From Pontibacillus chungwhensis (GTDB taxonomy: Bacteria; Bacillota; Bacilli; Bacillales; BH030062): a stretch of DNA of 64,000 nucleotides. The notes under the pieces are model-generated. The model was not told the DNA's origin and did not search any database. It saw nothing but the letters and a program-made list of their open reading frames with translations. Shown piece after piece: positions 25,524 through 34,674 of this stretch (the first letter of the stretch is position 1; each line of letters opens with the position of its first letter). The DNA is taken from NCBI RefSeq assembly GCF_030166655.1, contig NZ_CP126446.1, forward strand, positions 4,030,001-4,094,000, given 5' to 3'. Made by a program: the position numbers and the translations under genes.

Positions 25524-27287
25524 CTACTCGTTCATTGCACGATGAAGGTAAATAGAGAACTTAACGCGAGAAACCGGGTCTTGCTCTTTGTATTCAACTT
25601 CAGTAAAGATTCCAGCCCCTTGTAATGTCTCTACATTTTCATCGAATGATCCTACTTCTCCTAGACCAAGAGATTCGATCATCATTTCAGCAATCACACT
25701 GAATTTCAGCGCGCCGTTTCCATTTGCCTGAACATTTTCTCTTGTCATGTTTGAAAGAAGAATCTCAGCCTGGCGAACCGTTACAGGTTTGTTTGGTTTA
25801 AATGTACCATCCACATAACCATGAATGATGTCCTGATTAACGAGATCTTGAACTTCTTCATATCCAAAGTCGTCTTTATTAAAATCTTTAAATAGAGACT
25901 CTTTGTCTTCTTGTTTTTCTTTGTCGTCTTCTAGGATCTTAAAGATGGATTTAGCTTGGTCTGTATTCTCCGTCAGACCTGCAAACATTTCTTTACCTGG
26001 TCCATAAGCATAGACTTGTACATCTACACCCGTGTGTCCGCCTGTTGTCCAGCCCGTGTGAGAGCGGACATTAAAGATTTCAGAGATCGCATCAGATAGC
26101 GCATACTTGTTCTCCTCTAGTTGTTTCGACGCTTCTTCTACAGACTGAATTTCTTCTTCTGTTAGTTCAAATTCCGTGTACTTATTTAGTACTTCTTCAA
26201 CATTTCCACCATCTTCAATTTCAGCTGCCATAAATTCAGGTGTGCGTTTAGCGTCTTTGATTGGTTGCGGATCGAAGACATACGGTCCTCCACGTCCAAT
26301 GCTAAGTCCTCCAGTGGAATGGTCCGCTGTCGTAACCACTAACGTTTCTCCGTCCTTCTCAGCGAAATCAATAGCAGCCTGGAACGCCTTCTCAAAGTCT
26401 TCCATCTCACTCATTGCTCCAACAATATCATTCCCGTGGCCAGCCCAGTCGATTTGGCTTCCTTCTACCATTAGGAAGAAACCATCTTCATCCGTGCTCA
26501 AGCGATCTAATGCGCTCGTTGTCATTTCTTCTAAAGATGGAATGTCATCCGTGCGGTCTTTCATTTTCGGAAGACCTACAGGCGCGAATAAACCAAGAAC
26601 CTGATCGTTCTCATCTTTCATCAATTCGTCTTTCGAAGTTACATAACTATATCCATCATCTTGAAACTCTTCAGTCAAGTTACGGTCTTCACGCTCGAAG
26701 TAATCCGTCCCCCCACCTAATAAAACATCCACTAAATGTTCGCCATTCATAGATAGATCGAAATAATCATCTGCAATATCGTTGTAGTTATGACGACTTT
26801 CGTCATGCGTACCAAATGCAGCAGGTGTAGCATGGTTAACTTGAGAGGTCACAACAAGACCCGTTGCTTTTCCGTTCTCTTTAGCTTGTTCAAGAACCGT
26901 GTCGACTTCTGTTTTATCATTATCAACAGCGATTGCTCCATTGTATGTCTTAACCCCTGCGGACATGGAAGTAGCCGCCGCTGCTGAATCCGTAATATTT
27001 TCTTCTGCATCATCTGAATACGTCTTTTGCATCCCCACTAAGTATGGATCAAATGCGGTTGGTTCCATCATTGGTGTAGATGGATCGTCTTTTAGATAAC
27101 GATAAGCCGTCGTATAAGAAGGCCCCATTCCATCTCCAATAAGAAAGATCACATTTTTAATTTCCTGGTCATCTTTTGATTCTTCCGCATTGACCGTAGT
27201 CGTTTGACTCCCTGCGAAACTCGTTAACATAATAGACGAAATCGCCGCTGCGGATAATACTCTTGTAGCTATTTTTTTACCAAACAT
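25524..27287 (-). CDS. Secreted alkaline phosphatase with C-terminal SLH-type region
   Basis: 587-residue exported PhoA-family phosphomonoesterase. A signal peptide (1 to about 34, ending VNA) is followed by the catalytic domain: GDGMG (51-55), nucleophile Ser101 in ITDSAAAATSMSAGVKT, MVEGSQIDWAGHGND and TTADHSTGG metal ligands, and HTGWTTGGHTG. From about residue 465 an SLH repeat is clear (VQDLVNQDIIHGYVDGTFKPNKPVTVRQAEILLSNM), followed by a diverged one; this should bind the protein to the cell wall. It is strongly acidic, as expected for a halophile surface protein. It releases phosphate from external esters. A four-hexamer PhoP-type box lies upstream. Confidence 0.92.
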   Translation of the reverse strand: MFGKKIATRVLSAAAISSIMLTSFAGSQTTTVNAEESKDDQEIKNVIFLIGDGMGPSYTTAYRYLKDDPSTPMMEPTAFDPYLVGMQKTYSDDAEENITDSAAAATSMSAGVKTYNGAIAVDNDKTEVDTVLEQAKENGKATGLVVTSQVNHATPAAFGTHDESRHNYNDIADDYFDLSMNGEHLVDVLLGGGTDYFEREDRNLTEEFQDDGYSYVTSKDELMKDENDQVLGLFAPVGLPKMKDRTDDIPSLEEMTTSALDRLSTDEDGFFLMVEGSQIDWAGHGNDIVGAMSEMEDFEKAFQAAIDFAEKDGETLVVTTADHSTGGLSIGRGGPYVFDPQPIKDAKRTPEFMAAEIEDGGNVEEVLNKYTEFELTEEEIQSVEEASKQLEENKYALSDAISEIFNVRSHTGWTTGGHTGVDVQVYAYGPGKEMFAGLTENTDQAKSIFKILEDDKEKQEDKESLFKDFNKDDFGYEEVQDLVNQDIIHGYVDGTFKPNKPVTVRQAEILLSNMTRENVQANGNGALKFSVIAEMMIESLGLGEVGSFDENVETLQGAGIFTEVEYKEQDPVSRVKFSIYLHRAMNE

Positions 27288-27335
27288 AGTACCCCTCCTG
27301 ATTAACTAATGAACATCTTTATAGTAACTCTCAAA

Positions 27336-27374
27336 TGTATATAGAAGATTACTAGAATGTTAATATTGGGTTAA
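27336..27374 (-). promoter_or_regulatory. Candidate PhoP box of the alkaline phosphatase gene
   Basis: Read on the minus strand, four hexamers TTAACC, TTAACA, GTAATC and TATACA are spaced by exactly 5 bases (11-bp period), the layout of Bacillus PhoP-binding TT(A/T)ACA repeats. A TATAAA -10 box follows about 12 bases on (27318-27323), then the start codon at 27287. No other gene-like content is seen in the 224-base gap. Confidence 0.7.
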
Positions 27375-27511
27375 GGAATAAGGTGAAACAAACCTTTCGA
27401 CGCAATTTAGAAAAACATACTCCTCCTTCTATCTGTAACCATCGAACTCCAAGGTTCTCCTTTTCATTGATTTGTATTAAAATGAAGGGGTTATGATAGG
27501 AGGACGTTATA

Positions 27512-28258
27512 GTGGAACATAAAGATATTAAATTAATTGCTCTAGATATGGACGGGACGTTGCTGACTCCGGACCACGAAATCTCTGAAGCAAACAAAGA
27601 AGCTATTCATAAAGCTAAAGAAAAAGGAATCCATGTTGTGATTAGCACGGGGCGTTCCTTGTCCAATTTCAAGGAAATTATTGAACCACTCGGGGAATCT
27701 GCCTATTTCGTTACGATTAACGGCGGTGAGATTTATGATGGAGCCTTTAACCTGGTAGAACGTAATCCCCTAAATGGGAAAGATGTCAGGCACCTTTGGG
27801 ATCTGACCAATAAGCATAACGCTTACTTCTGGTCTTCTACTGTTCAGGGCCGTTTTAACAGTCAAGAACCGTTTGACAACGAAGTCGAAGATTACGAGTG
27901 GCTGAAATACGGATTTGAGTTTGAGGATCCTGAACTCAGAGAAACAATCTTAAGCGAGCTTGAAAACAATGACTCGTTTGAAATAACGAATTCAAGCCCT
28001 ACCAACATTGAAATCAATCCAGCCGGTATTAATAAAGCAACGGCTCTTCGCAAGGTCACAAGCTGGCTCGACCTTACCATGGATCAAGTGATGGCTGTTG
28101 GCGATAGCGTAAACGATCTGGCCATGATTCGTGAAGCCGGATATGGAGTCGCAATGGGAAATGCGCAGGACATCGTCAAAGAAGAAGCGACCTGGGTAAC
28201 AGCAAGTAATAAAGAAGATGGTGTCGCAAAAGCGATTAATGCGATTTTAGACAAATAA
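27512..28258 (+). CDS. HAD-superfamily phosphatase, Cof type
   Basis: 248-residue cytoplasmic hydrolase of the Cof/YidA subfamily (HAD class IIB). Motif I is ALDMDGTLL with nucleophile Asp (D13 region), motif II ISTGRS, a C2-type cap in the middle, motif III K (AGINKATAL) and motif IV GDSVNDLAMI. These enzymes dephosphorylate sugar phosphates, flavin or PLP; substrate is not determinable. The start is GTG at 27512 with AGGAGG 8 bases upstream. It is a single-gene unit divergent from the alkaline phosphatase and ends at a bidirectional terminator. It is slightly shorter than the usual 270 residues. Confidence 0.9.
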   Translation: MEHKDIKLIALDMDGTLLTPDHEISEANKEAIHKAKEKGIHVVISTGRSLSNFKEIIEPLGESAYFVTINGGEIYDGAFNLVERNPLNGKDVRHLWDLTNKHNAYFWSSTVQGRFNSQEPFDNEVEDYEWLKYGFEFEDPELRETILSELENNDSFEITNSSPTNIEINPAGINKATALRKVTSWLDLTMDQVMAVGDSVNDLAMIREAGYGVAMGNAQDIVKEEATWVTASNKEDGVAKAINAILDK

Positions 28259-28277
28259 AGCCTTTAAGGGTAACTGA

Positions 28278-28312
28278 AAAAAGGAACTTGCTATAACAGC
28301 AAGTTCCTTTTC
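28278..28312. terminator. Bidirectional intrinsic terminator
   Basis: 14-bp stem AAAAGGAACTTGCT and complement around ATAAC, T-rich on both strands, between convergent HAD and prepilin-cluster genes. Confidence 0.88.
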
Positions 28313-29766
28313 TAATTGGATTCTCTGAGGGGTTCTGAGGTAACGAGATCTTCTGGTACATCTCCTCCACCGCTTGGGGTGAAAGGAATATCTGATAGAT
28401 CTACTTCTTTATACTCTACATAGGCCCCTCCGCTTGCATCAAATGAACGTGACAGAACTGTTCCAAAAACTGAACCACCGCCGGTAATAGTAAAGTTAGC
28501 ATTAGGGGCATAAAGAATAGAAGAATACGTTCTGGCACCTCCGGAGATTTTCACCTCATCTCCCCCGGTGAAAATGTGGCCTTGAAAACCTCCACCTCCG
28601 GTTATTTCGATGTCTGCCGTTTCTGCATAAAGTGAGCCATAAATCATTTGGCTTCCCGAAAGTTTAACATTTCTCGCTTTATGTGAATCTTTTAAGTAAA
28701 CATTTAACTTACTAATTGAACCTCCCTGATTGATTGTACTTCCTGACCCCATTGTTATTTCATCTTTTACATATATCGTTAAATTTCCTGAACCGATTAT
28801 ATTAATATGACCGTTACTAACATTAAGGTGGTCCACAACTATTGATTTGTCCTTATCGCCCACATCAACATTTAAAGTATTATTACTCCCCATCTTAATC
28901 TCTGTAAAAGTGGCACTTTGGTCTAATTTAAGCGTGTATCCATCTGCCAACCAGCTATCTACACTAAGCTTCCCATCTTTTATAACATCATGCTTATTAT
29001 GTTGTGTTCCAATTCTTTCATCAGGATAAACGGGATATTGCGGATAAGTTGGGAAAGGAGGAAGTTCAAACGGTGTCGGCTCTTCTATAGGAATAGGCCG
29101 GGATATATCCATGTAATGCTTAGCATCTATCGCTCTGTTCTCTGCCCCTTTAGGAACATAAATATCTCCATTGATATAAGTACCTCCACTAAAAGAAATA
29201 GTCCCGGAATCATCTGAATTGGTCCCAACATTCCCTTTAATATTTGCTCCGCCCTTTAATGAAATATTGGTCTCCGTAAACACAGCCATTTCACTTGGTA
29301 TAGAAAGACCGCCCTTTTCCTTCCAATTCACATAGAACAACTTTTCTACTGTTCGTGACCGTTGACCGATTACTCCTTTCGAGCTGATTCTATAAGTTCT
29401 TGGATTTTGGTTATTCACCTTTTCTATTTTCATATTCGCTTCTGGTTGATGGTCAAAGGCTGATTCGAACGAATCAAATGTGGTTATTTTTAATATGTCT
29501 TTCTCTAACTCATCGTAAAAGGAATCTATTTCATTCGTATTTTGATAATAAAACGTAACCCGGTCCTCTACATTTTTCATTCTTTGCGTAATTCCCGCTT
29601 CAGCAATGTAGTAGGAAGCCTGATAATTTCGTTCACCGGACGTCATCTTTGTATTATTTAAGACAAGCCCCATCAATCCTAGTCCTAATACTGATAAAAC
29701 TACGAACACCATAAGGACGATAGGTAGCGCTATTCCTTGTTCATTCCACCTATGTTGATTCTTCAT
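28312..29766 (-). CDS. PilX-like pilus-assembly protein with beta-rich repeat domain
   Basis: 484 residues. The N-terminus (NEQGIALPIVLMVFVVLSVLGLGLMGLVLNNT) is a single membrane helix in a PilX/PulK-like context, followed by YQASYYIAEAGITQRM, the AEAG motif of PilX proteins. From about residue 150 a beta-rich region repeats short Gly/Ser/Thr/Asn strands (SLKGGANIKGNVGTNSDDSG, KISGGARTYSSILYAPNANF), interrupted by a Pro-rich linker (about 225-250). This looks like a bactofilin-like beta-solenoid displayed outside the cell. It is the last of three minus-strand prepilin-type genes. No secretion ATPase, platform protein or peptidase gene is in the window. Confidence 0.75.
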   Translation of the reverse strand: MKNQHRWNEQGIALPIVLMVFVVLSVLGLGLMGLVLNNTKMTSGERNYQASYYIAEAGITQRMKNVEDRVTFYYQNTNEIDSFYDELEKDILKITTFDSFESAFDHQPEANMKIEKVNNQNPRTYRISSKGVIGQRSRTVEKLFYVNWKEKGGLSIPSEMAVFTETNISLKGGANIKGNVGTNSDDSGTISFSGGTYINGDIYVPKGAENRAIDAKHYMDISRPIPIEEPTPFELPPFPTYPQYPVYPDERIGTQHNKHDVIKDGKLSVDSWLADGYTLKLDQSATFTEIKMGSNNTLNVDVGDKDKSIVVDHLNVSNGHINIIGSGNLTIYVKDEITMGSGSTINQGGSISKLNVYLKDSHKARNVKLSGSQMIYGSLYAETADIEITGGGGFQGHIFTGGDEVKISGGARTYSSILYAPNANFTITGGGSVFGTVLSRSFDASGGAYVEYKEVDLSDIPFTPSGGGDVPEDLVTSEPLRESN

Positions 29767-29770
29767 CCCA

Positions 29771-30193
29771 TTACTCCCTTATATAAAGATCCGTTGTGAG
29801 TGTAGAAGCTTTCTCGAATTCATTTGGCATACTTTTTATAGTAATCGTAATTTTTTCGTTGTTCTTTTGAACCGAAAACATCTCTATATTTTCAACAAGA
29901 ACAGACTGATCTTTAAATATTCTGTTCCCTCTTAATTCAAATTCATGGGCGTTGGTTTTAAGAACATCTGAAGATACCGTAACCGTTTCAGCCCGTCTCA
30001 CTTCTTTCGTGATGACATTCATTGCATAACGAACATTTGACTCGTTTTCTATTTGTTCAGACTGACTGACAAATTGCTTCTGTCCAAATAAATGGGCATT
30101 GCTAATGAGCAGAATTACAATCCCTAAAAGGGCAAGGGCTGCTAAGAGTTCAACTAAGGTTACTCCCTCTTCATTTCTAAGAAACCTTTTCAT
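29771..30193 (-). CDS. Type IV prepilin-like protein (PilW/ComGF-type minor pilin)
   Basis: 140 residues. The class III signal peptide is visible: MKRFLRNEEG then VTLVELLAALALLGIVILLIS, with cleavage expected after Gly10 and Glu at +5. The remaining periplasmic-like part is a short beta-rich head (EFELRGNRIFKDQSVLVENIEMFSVQ). Such proteins are minor pilins or pseudopilins processed by a prepilin peptidase. It is 1 base from the gene upstream and 4 bases from the PilX-like gene downstream, so the three are one operon. Confidence 0.82.
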   Translation of the reverse strand: MKRFLRNEEGVTLVELLAALALLGIVILLISNAHLFGQKQFVSQSEQIENESNVRYAMNVITKEVRRAETVTVSSDVLKTNAHEFELRGNRIFKDQSVLVENIEMFSVQKNNEKITITIKSMPNEFEKASTLTTDLYIRE

Positions 30194-30194
30194 A

Positions 30195-30626
30195 TCAGTT
30201 CTCCCACCTGTATATCGATTCCATTTGAGATTCTAGCTTTGATTTGGTGTTATCACGATAAACCTTTACCAACACGTTTGATAATTCGTTTTGAGGTTCT
30301 TTAATCGAGAGATAGATATAATAATCATCCGTCGTCTGCTCATAGTGATACCAGCTATTTTCTGTTTCTACTAAACTCATATCTTCAATTTGGCTTTTCG
30401 CATCATCAAACGTAGAAGTAGTACTTAAGTGATACACCTCTTCCATTTTAGACTGGGCCAAATAGGTAGCATCTAGTATATCCGTTGAAATAGATGAAGT
30501 TCTCATAGTTTGGGTAAACATTGGCATGAAGGCAAGAATAATAATAGCCAAGATTGCAATGGAGGCAATGATTTCGATTAGTGTGATTCCACGTTCAGAT
30601 TTAAAATTGTTCATTTTACATATCAT
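30195..30626 (-). CDS. Type IV prepilin-like protein (PilV-type minor pilin)
   Basis: About 143 residues. Prepilin motif: FKSERG then ITLIEIIASIAILAIIILAFMPMF, with the Glu at +5 and a hydrophobic helix; a head domain follows (LAQSKMEEVYHL, a common PilV/GspI-like segment). The frame opens at ATG 30638, but that codon abuts the AAGG ribosome binding site, so the ATG at 30626 (given) or 30617 is more likely; the shortest leader, MNNFKSERG, would be typical of prepilins. It is the first gene of the three-gene pilin operon, downstream of the pullulanase terminator. Confidence 0.8.
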   Translation of the reverse strand: MICKMNNFKSERGITLIEIIASIAILAIIILAFMPMFTQTMRTSSISTDILDATYLAQSKMEEVYHLSTTSTFDDAKSQIEDMSLVETENSWYHYEQTTDDYYIYLSIKEPQNELSNVLVKVYRDNTKSKLESQMESIYRWEN

Positions 30627-30710
30627 CTGACAGACCATCCTTCTTTATTGAATCACAAACTTTACTACTACTATCGTACCATATTCCTCCTCCCCATTTA
30701 TATTCTGGAT

Positions 30711-30743
30711 ATAAGAAAGCCAACACCTAAAAAAGGTGTTGGC
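30711..30743 (-). terminator. Intrinsic terminator of the pullulanase gene
   Basis: Stem GCCAACACCT / AGGTGTTGGC with a T-rich tail (TTTCTTAT) on the minus strand, 8 bases after the stop codon. Confidence 0.85.
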
Positions 30744-30750
30744 CTCCTAT

Positions 30751-33700
30751 TTACTCTTCTACTTTGACAATAACAGCTGTTAGTGGATCTAAGGTGATTG
30801 AATCTCTTTCTAGCGTATATCCAGATGGAGTTTGAACTTCTTCTGTTCCGGCTTCATCATGGTCCACTACTACACTCCCGCCTGTTAGATCTTGATTTAA
30901 CGTGAGCTGGCGGGTTTCGCTGTCTGCATTGATAAAGACGTAATAAGCCCCCGTTCCATCCGTTGACTGAGCTTTGTACGCTACAACTAAATCCTCGTCC
31001 TTAATTTCAGGTACTTCCAATCTCGTTACATTTTCGTTCACTAGTTCCTGGTCCCCTAAACGAAATGCATTGGTAGACTGTCGTAGTTTAACTAAACCTG
31101 CTGTATAGTCTTTTGTCGTCGTACTGACCGGGTATTCTTCTTCGTTTGTTGCTTTAGCCCAGTTAAACATATTAATCGCATCAGAGGAGTCGTATGAATC
31201 ATGAATGAAGTACCCGAAGCTGTTTCCTTCTTCGTCAGTAAGTTCATGATACTTCTGCTCCGGTATACCTTCACCTAGCCACTGCTTCGTTCTTCCATAT
31301 TCCTGACCGGCATGGAGGAAGGCAGTACCTTGGGATGTGAGAACAATGGCATTCCCCAGGCGAATGCGCTCATGAATCTCCTGGTGGTTCGAAGGGATGG
31401 CCGGGTCCTTCTGAATAGACTGGGCAATTACATCGTAAAGAGGTAAGTTATCGTGAGCGGCGATATATTGAACCATATCGCCAGGGTCATCCGCCGGTGT
31501 ATTCGATGGCTGCCCTTTAATGTTATGAAAGATCGTATCGATTGAACGGGCTCCGCCTGTAATAAAACGAGGCTCTCCTTCTGAGCCAAAGCCAGATTTT
31601 AATTCATTCCGCATCTCATCAGAGAAGACACCAACATCATTGGTTTCATCCATCCAATCCTGGTCTGCCCCTTTCCCTTCAAGAGCGGGTTCCGCTGCTG
31701 CTCCACCGAACGTTCTCCACCCTTCTCCGATAAAGAGGGCATTCGGATTAATCTCTGCGGCAGCGTCATAAGCGTTTTGAATCGATTCGTTATAGGCATC
31801 TCCCATCATATCAAAACGCATGCCATCGATTTTGTACTCATCAAACCAGTACTTCACAGAATCAACCATTAACTTCTCTGCCATCTTGTGATTAGCAGCT
31901 AGATTATTCCCGAATCCTCCAATTAAGTTTCCATCAGCATCCTGGTAGAAGTAGTACCCTGGTACGATGTCATTTAAGAAATCAGCTTTAGCCATATGAG
32001 TATAAACAACATCTAGCACAACACCCATATCCGCTTCATGAATCTCCTGAATCATTTGCTTTAGTTCTTTGATTCTTTGTTCTGGGTCTCCCGGATTTTC
32101 GGAATAAGCTCCGTCAGGGGAGAAGTAGTTATGAGGATCATAACCCCAGTTGTATGAATTATTCGCAGCTGAATATTCCAGTTCTCTTTCATTCATTTTC
32201 GTTTCATCCCCGTAATACCAAGCCATGACAGGGAGAATCTGTATATGCGTAACACCTAAAGACTTCACATATTCAAGCTTCTCACTAAAGGAATTAAACG
32301 TTCCCCATTGGCTATCAAGCTCTCCTGAAATGGAGGGGTCAGAGGTAAAGTCTCTTACATGAACTTCCCATATCACAGCGTCTTCTCGTTTCTCAAACCC
32401 TGGTATATGTCCCTGTGTAAAGTTCGCTGGATTTGTCTGATCCAAATCAATAATAGCCGCTTTTCCCGTCTGATCGCCATCAGGTCCTGCTTCTCCTTTT
32501 GTATTCACTGTAAAAGGAGCCATAGACTTCGCATAAGGGTCTAAAACTTTTTTCGTCTCACCGTTGTTCGTGACTTCGTACTGATAATAGTAGCCGCGCA
32601 GGTCCTCAACACCTAACTCAGACGCTTTCGCTTCTAGAGTCCAGACCCCATTATCACCTTTAGTCAGAGAGAGTTGGCCAATTGACTCGTCCCAATTCTC
32701 TTTATCATAAAAGGTTGCCTTGACTTCACTTGCTGTCGGGGCCCAGAGCTTTAACGTGGCATCCCCTTTGTGATACGTAGCACCAAGATCATCGCCTTCA
32801 TAGGTGTAAAGTTCATCAATCATTCTCCAGCCAACATCAGCCGAAACCGTACGCCCAGCATATGTGATCTCAAAAGGTGCCCTATCTGGCGTTATCGACA
32901 CCATTACTTCAACAGATGTATCGTCGACAATGCTGATGCCTTCAATCGCCACTTCCTCCCCTTCCTTATCTACGATCGTAATCGCTTCTGCTAACTGTTC
33001 TTCTGTAAGTCCTTTTGTCATGGTATAACTTAATAAAAATCTGTTTTTTGAAAGCACTTCTGCCGATACTAGCCCTGTTGGTGTCTCCCAATACGGAGAT
33101 GTATAAACGGTATTATCTCCTTCCCGAATCCAAAGTCGGTTGTATTGGTCTAGTAAAGAGAAGCTTTTATCCCCCGCTTCTTTTTCCCCGTTTTCCTTAT
33201 TGAGCACAAGGAAACCTACCTTTTCTGCATCTTCTTTCATGGACACATCTACATAGGCACCATATTCATCGACCCCATCAAATGATAGAGCTCCTTGCGG
33301 CCAGCCCTCACTCGGCTGTTCAACGTCTTCCCAAACCCAGAGCCCAAGGTCATCATAGTTACCATCTTCTTGAACGTAATGAATGCGAACCTTATTCTCT
33401 TCTAAATCAACTGGTTCATAAGGAAGCACTTTGTCCCCTCCTTGTTGCACCCATACCTCATTTTTATCGGGTGTCGTAAGTTGCACGTTGCGATCTTCTA
33501 GTTGTTTCTCTCCACTTACCCGATTTACGACTAAGAAACCGACATTTTGCGCATTTTCCTTTAATTCGACGTCTACATATGCACCGTATTGGTCAGTTCC
33601 ACTAAAAGGAAACGCCCCTTTTGGCCAATTTTCCGCTTTAGAGGCTACATCGTTCCATGTCCAAACGCCTAAGTTTTCGTAGTCCTTCGACTCGTTCTGG

Positions 33701-34524
33701 TAATGAATACGAAGATGACCTTCTGGCACTTCATTCGTGACCTTCTCATAGTCACCTGGCCCCACAAGGATAATTTCTCCTTCAACTTTTAATCCACTCG
33801 GAAGCTTCATTCCTTGCGCCAGATAAACATTCCCTAGCACTTTACTATCTGTTATCGTAAGTTCATTTGATGAGATTAAGAGATTCCCATCTATCGTTTC
33901 ACTACTATAGATACCTGGTTCGTTATAGACTTCTTCAAAAATTCGGTCAAGAATCACGATAAGTTGAGCTCGCGTGATTTTCTTAGATGGATGAAATTTG
34001 TTTCCACTATAGCCGTTCACATATCCTGCTTCTGTCATAGCACCTACTGCATCAAGAGTGGCTCCATCTATTTTCTTCTTGTCTTTGAAAGGAACATACT
34101 CACCTTTACCATCTGTTTTCATTTCAAGAACATGGGCCATAACCCTTACGAATTCTTCTCTTGAAACAGGCTGTTTAGGACGAATAGTTGGATTTGTCGG
34201 TTCCTCTACATAGCCTGCAGCCATCGCTTTTGATAAGACCTCTTCTTCCCAGTCCCCTTGTACGTCTTTAAAAGGAACCTCTTCTTTTTCTTTGAATTGA
34301 AAAGTGTTATTTAGAATATGAAAGAATTCTGCACGCGTTACAAAGTGGTCAGGTTTAAAAGAACCGTCCGAGTAACCCCCTACAACACCTATAGAATTCC
34401 ATCGTTCAATTTCTTTCTCTGCCCAATGACCCTCTACGTCGGTCATCGCATATGTAATTCCTGATGATAGAACCATGCAGAGGAACACAACCAAAACGAT
34501 TCCTTTCCTCAATACCTCTCTCAT
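30751..34524 (-). CDS. pulA: Cell-surface type I pullulanase with three SLH and two CBM41 domains
   Basis: 1257-residue exported debranching enzyme. Order: signal peptide (1-26), three SLH repeats (about 27-75, 83-133, 145-198), two CBM41/PUD starch-binding domains (about 265-365 and 375-475; LRIHYQNESKDYENLGVWTW and the near-copy VRIHYVQEDGNYDDLGLWVW), an Ig-like spacer (about 480-575), CBM48 (about 585-690), GH13 barrel (about 710-1140) and a C-terminal beta domain. The pullulanase signature YNWGYDP is at 791-797; region I DVVYTH 838-843; nucleophile D905; acid E934; region IV AAHDN. It hydrolyses alpha-1,6 bonds of pullulan/starch at the wall. SLH at the N-terminus is where wall binding is expected. 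LacI/CcpA-type boxes lie upstream. Confidence 0.94.
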   Translation of the reverse strand: MREVLRKGIVLVVFLCMVLSSGITYAMTDVEGHWAEKEIERWNSIGVVGGYSDGSFKPDHFVTRAEFFHILNNTFQFKEKEEVPFKDVQGDWEEEVLSKAMAAGYVEEPTNPTIRPKQPVSREEFVRVMAHVLEMKTDGKGEYVPFKDKKKIDGATLDAVGAMTEAGYVNGYSGNKFHPSKKITRAQLIVILDRIFEEVYNEPGIYSSETIDGNLLISSNELTITDSKVLGNVYLAQGMKLPSGLKVEGEIILVGPGDYEKVTNEVPEGHLRIHYQNESKDYENLGVWTWNDVASKAENWPKGAFPFSGTDQYGAYVDVELKENAQNVGFLVVNRVSGEKQLEDRNVQLTTPDKNEVWVQQGGDKVLPYEPVDLEENKVRIHYVQEDGNYDDLGLWVWEDVEQPSEGWPQGALSFDGVDEYGAYVDVSMKEDAEKVGFLVLNKENGEKEAGDKSFSLLDQYNRLWIREGDNTVYTSPYWETPTGLVSAEVLSKNRFLLSYTMTKGLTEEQLAEAITIVDKEGEEVAIEGISIVDDTSVEVMVSITPDRAPFEITYAGRTVSADVGWRMIDELYTYEGDDLGATYHKGDATLKLWAPTASEVKATFYDKENWDESIGQLSLTKGDNGVWTLEAKASELGVEDLRGYYYQYEVTNNGETKKVLDPYAKSMAPFTVNTKGEAGPDGDQTGKAAIIDLDQTNPANFTQGHIPGFEKREDAVIWEVHVRDFTSDPSISGELDSQWGTFNSFSEKLEYVKSLGVTHIQILPVMAWYYGDETKMNERELEYSAANNSYNWGYDPHNYFSPDGAYSENPGDPEQRIKELKQMIQEIHEADMGVVLDVVYTHMAKADFLNDIVPGYYFYQDADGNLIGGFGNNLAANHKMAEKLMVDSVKYWFDEYKIDGMRFDMMGDAYNESIQNAYDAAAEINPNALFIGEGWRTFGGAAAEPALEGKGADQDWMDETNDVGVFSDEMRNELKSGFGSEGEPRFITGGARSIDTIFHNIKGQPSNTPADDPGDMVQYIAAHDNLPLYDVIAQSIQKDPAIPSNHQEIHERIRLGNAIVLTSQGTAFLHAGQEYGRTKQWLGEGIPEQKYHELTDEEGNSFGYFIHDSYDSSDAINMFNWAKATNEEEYPVSTTTKDYTAGLVKLRQSTNAFRLGDQELVNENVTRLEVPEIKDEDLVVAYKAQSTDGTGAYYVFINADSETRQLTLNQDLTGGSVVVDHDEAGTEEVQTPSGYTLERDSITLDPLTAVIVKVEE

Positions 34525-34571
34525 ACCGTTTCCCTCTCCTTTTAACCGAATTACCCTATAACGTCGCTTTA

Positions 34572-34585
34572 TGCAAGCGGTTTCA
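34572..34585 (-). promoter_or_regulatory. Candidate cre (CcpA) site before the pullulanase gene
   Basis: On the minus strand TGAAACCGCTTGCA matches the cre consensus TGWAANCGNTNWCA at all but one position. It is 48 bases upstream of the pullulanase start codon, where it could block transcription in rich sugar. Confidence 0.6.
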
Positions 34586-34660
34586 TTTTAATCAATAAAA
34601 CAAGATTAATTGTGAGTCTACTGCCTATTTAAAAAGAATAGAAAAGTGGCTTGAAGAAAA

Positions 34661-34674
34661 TGCAAACGCTTGCA
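34661..34674. promoter_or_regulatory. Second LacI-family operator-like box (MalR/CcpA type)
   Basis: TGCAAACGCTTGCA has symmetric TGCAA/TTGCA halves around a central CG, the hallmark of LacI-family operators. It may serve a maltose-type regulator for the pullulanase, as a second cre-like site. The rest of the 364-base divergent gap holds only promoter-like AT-rich sequence. Confidence 0.5.
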
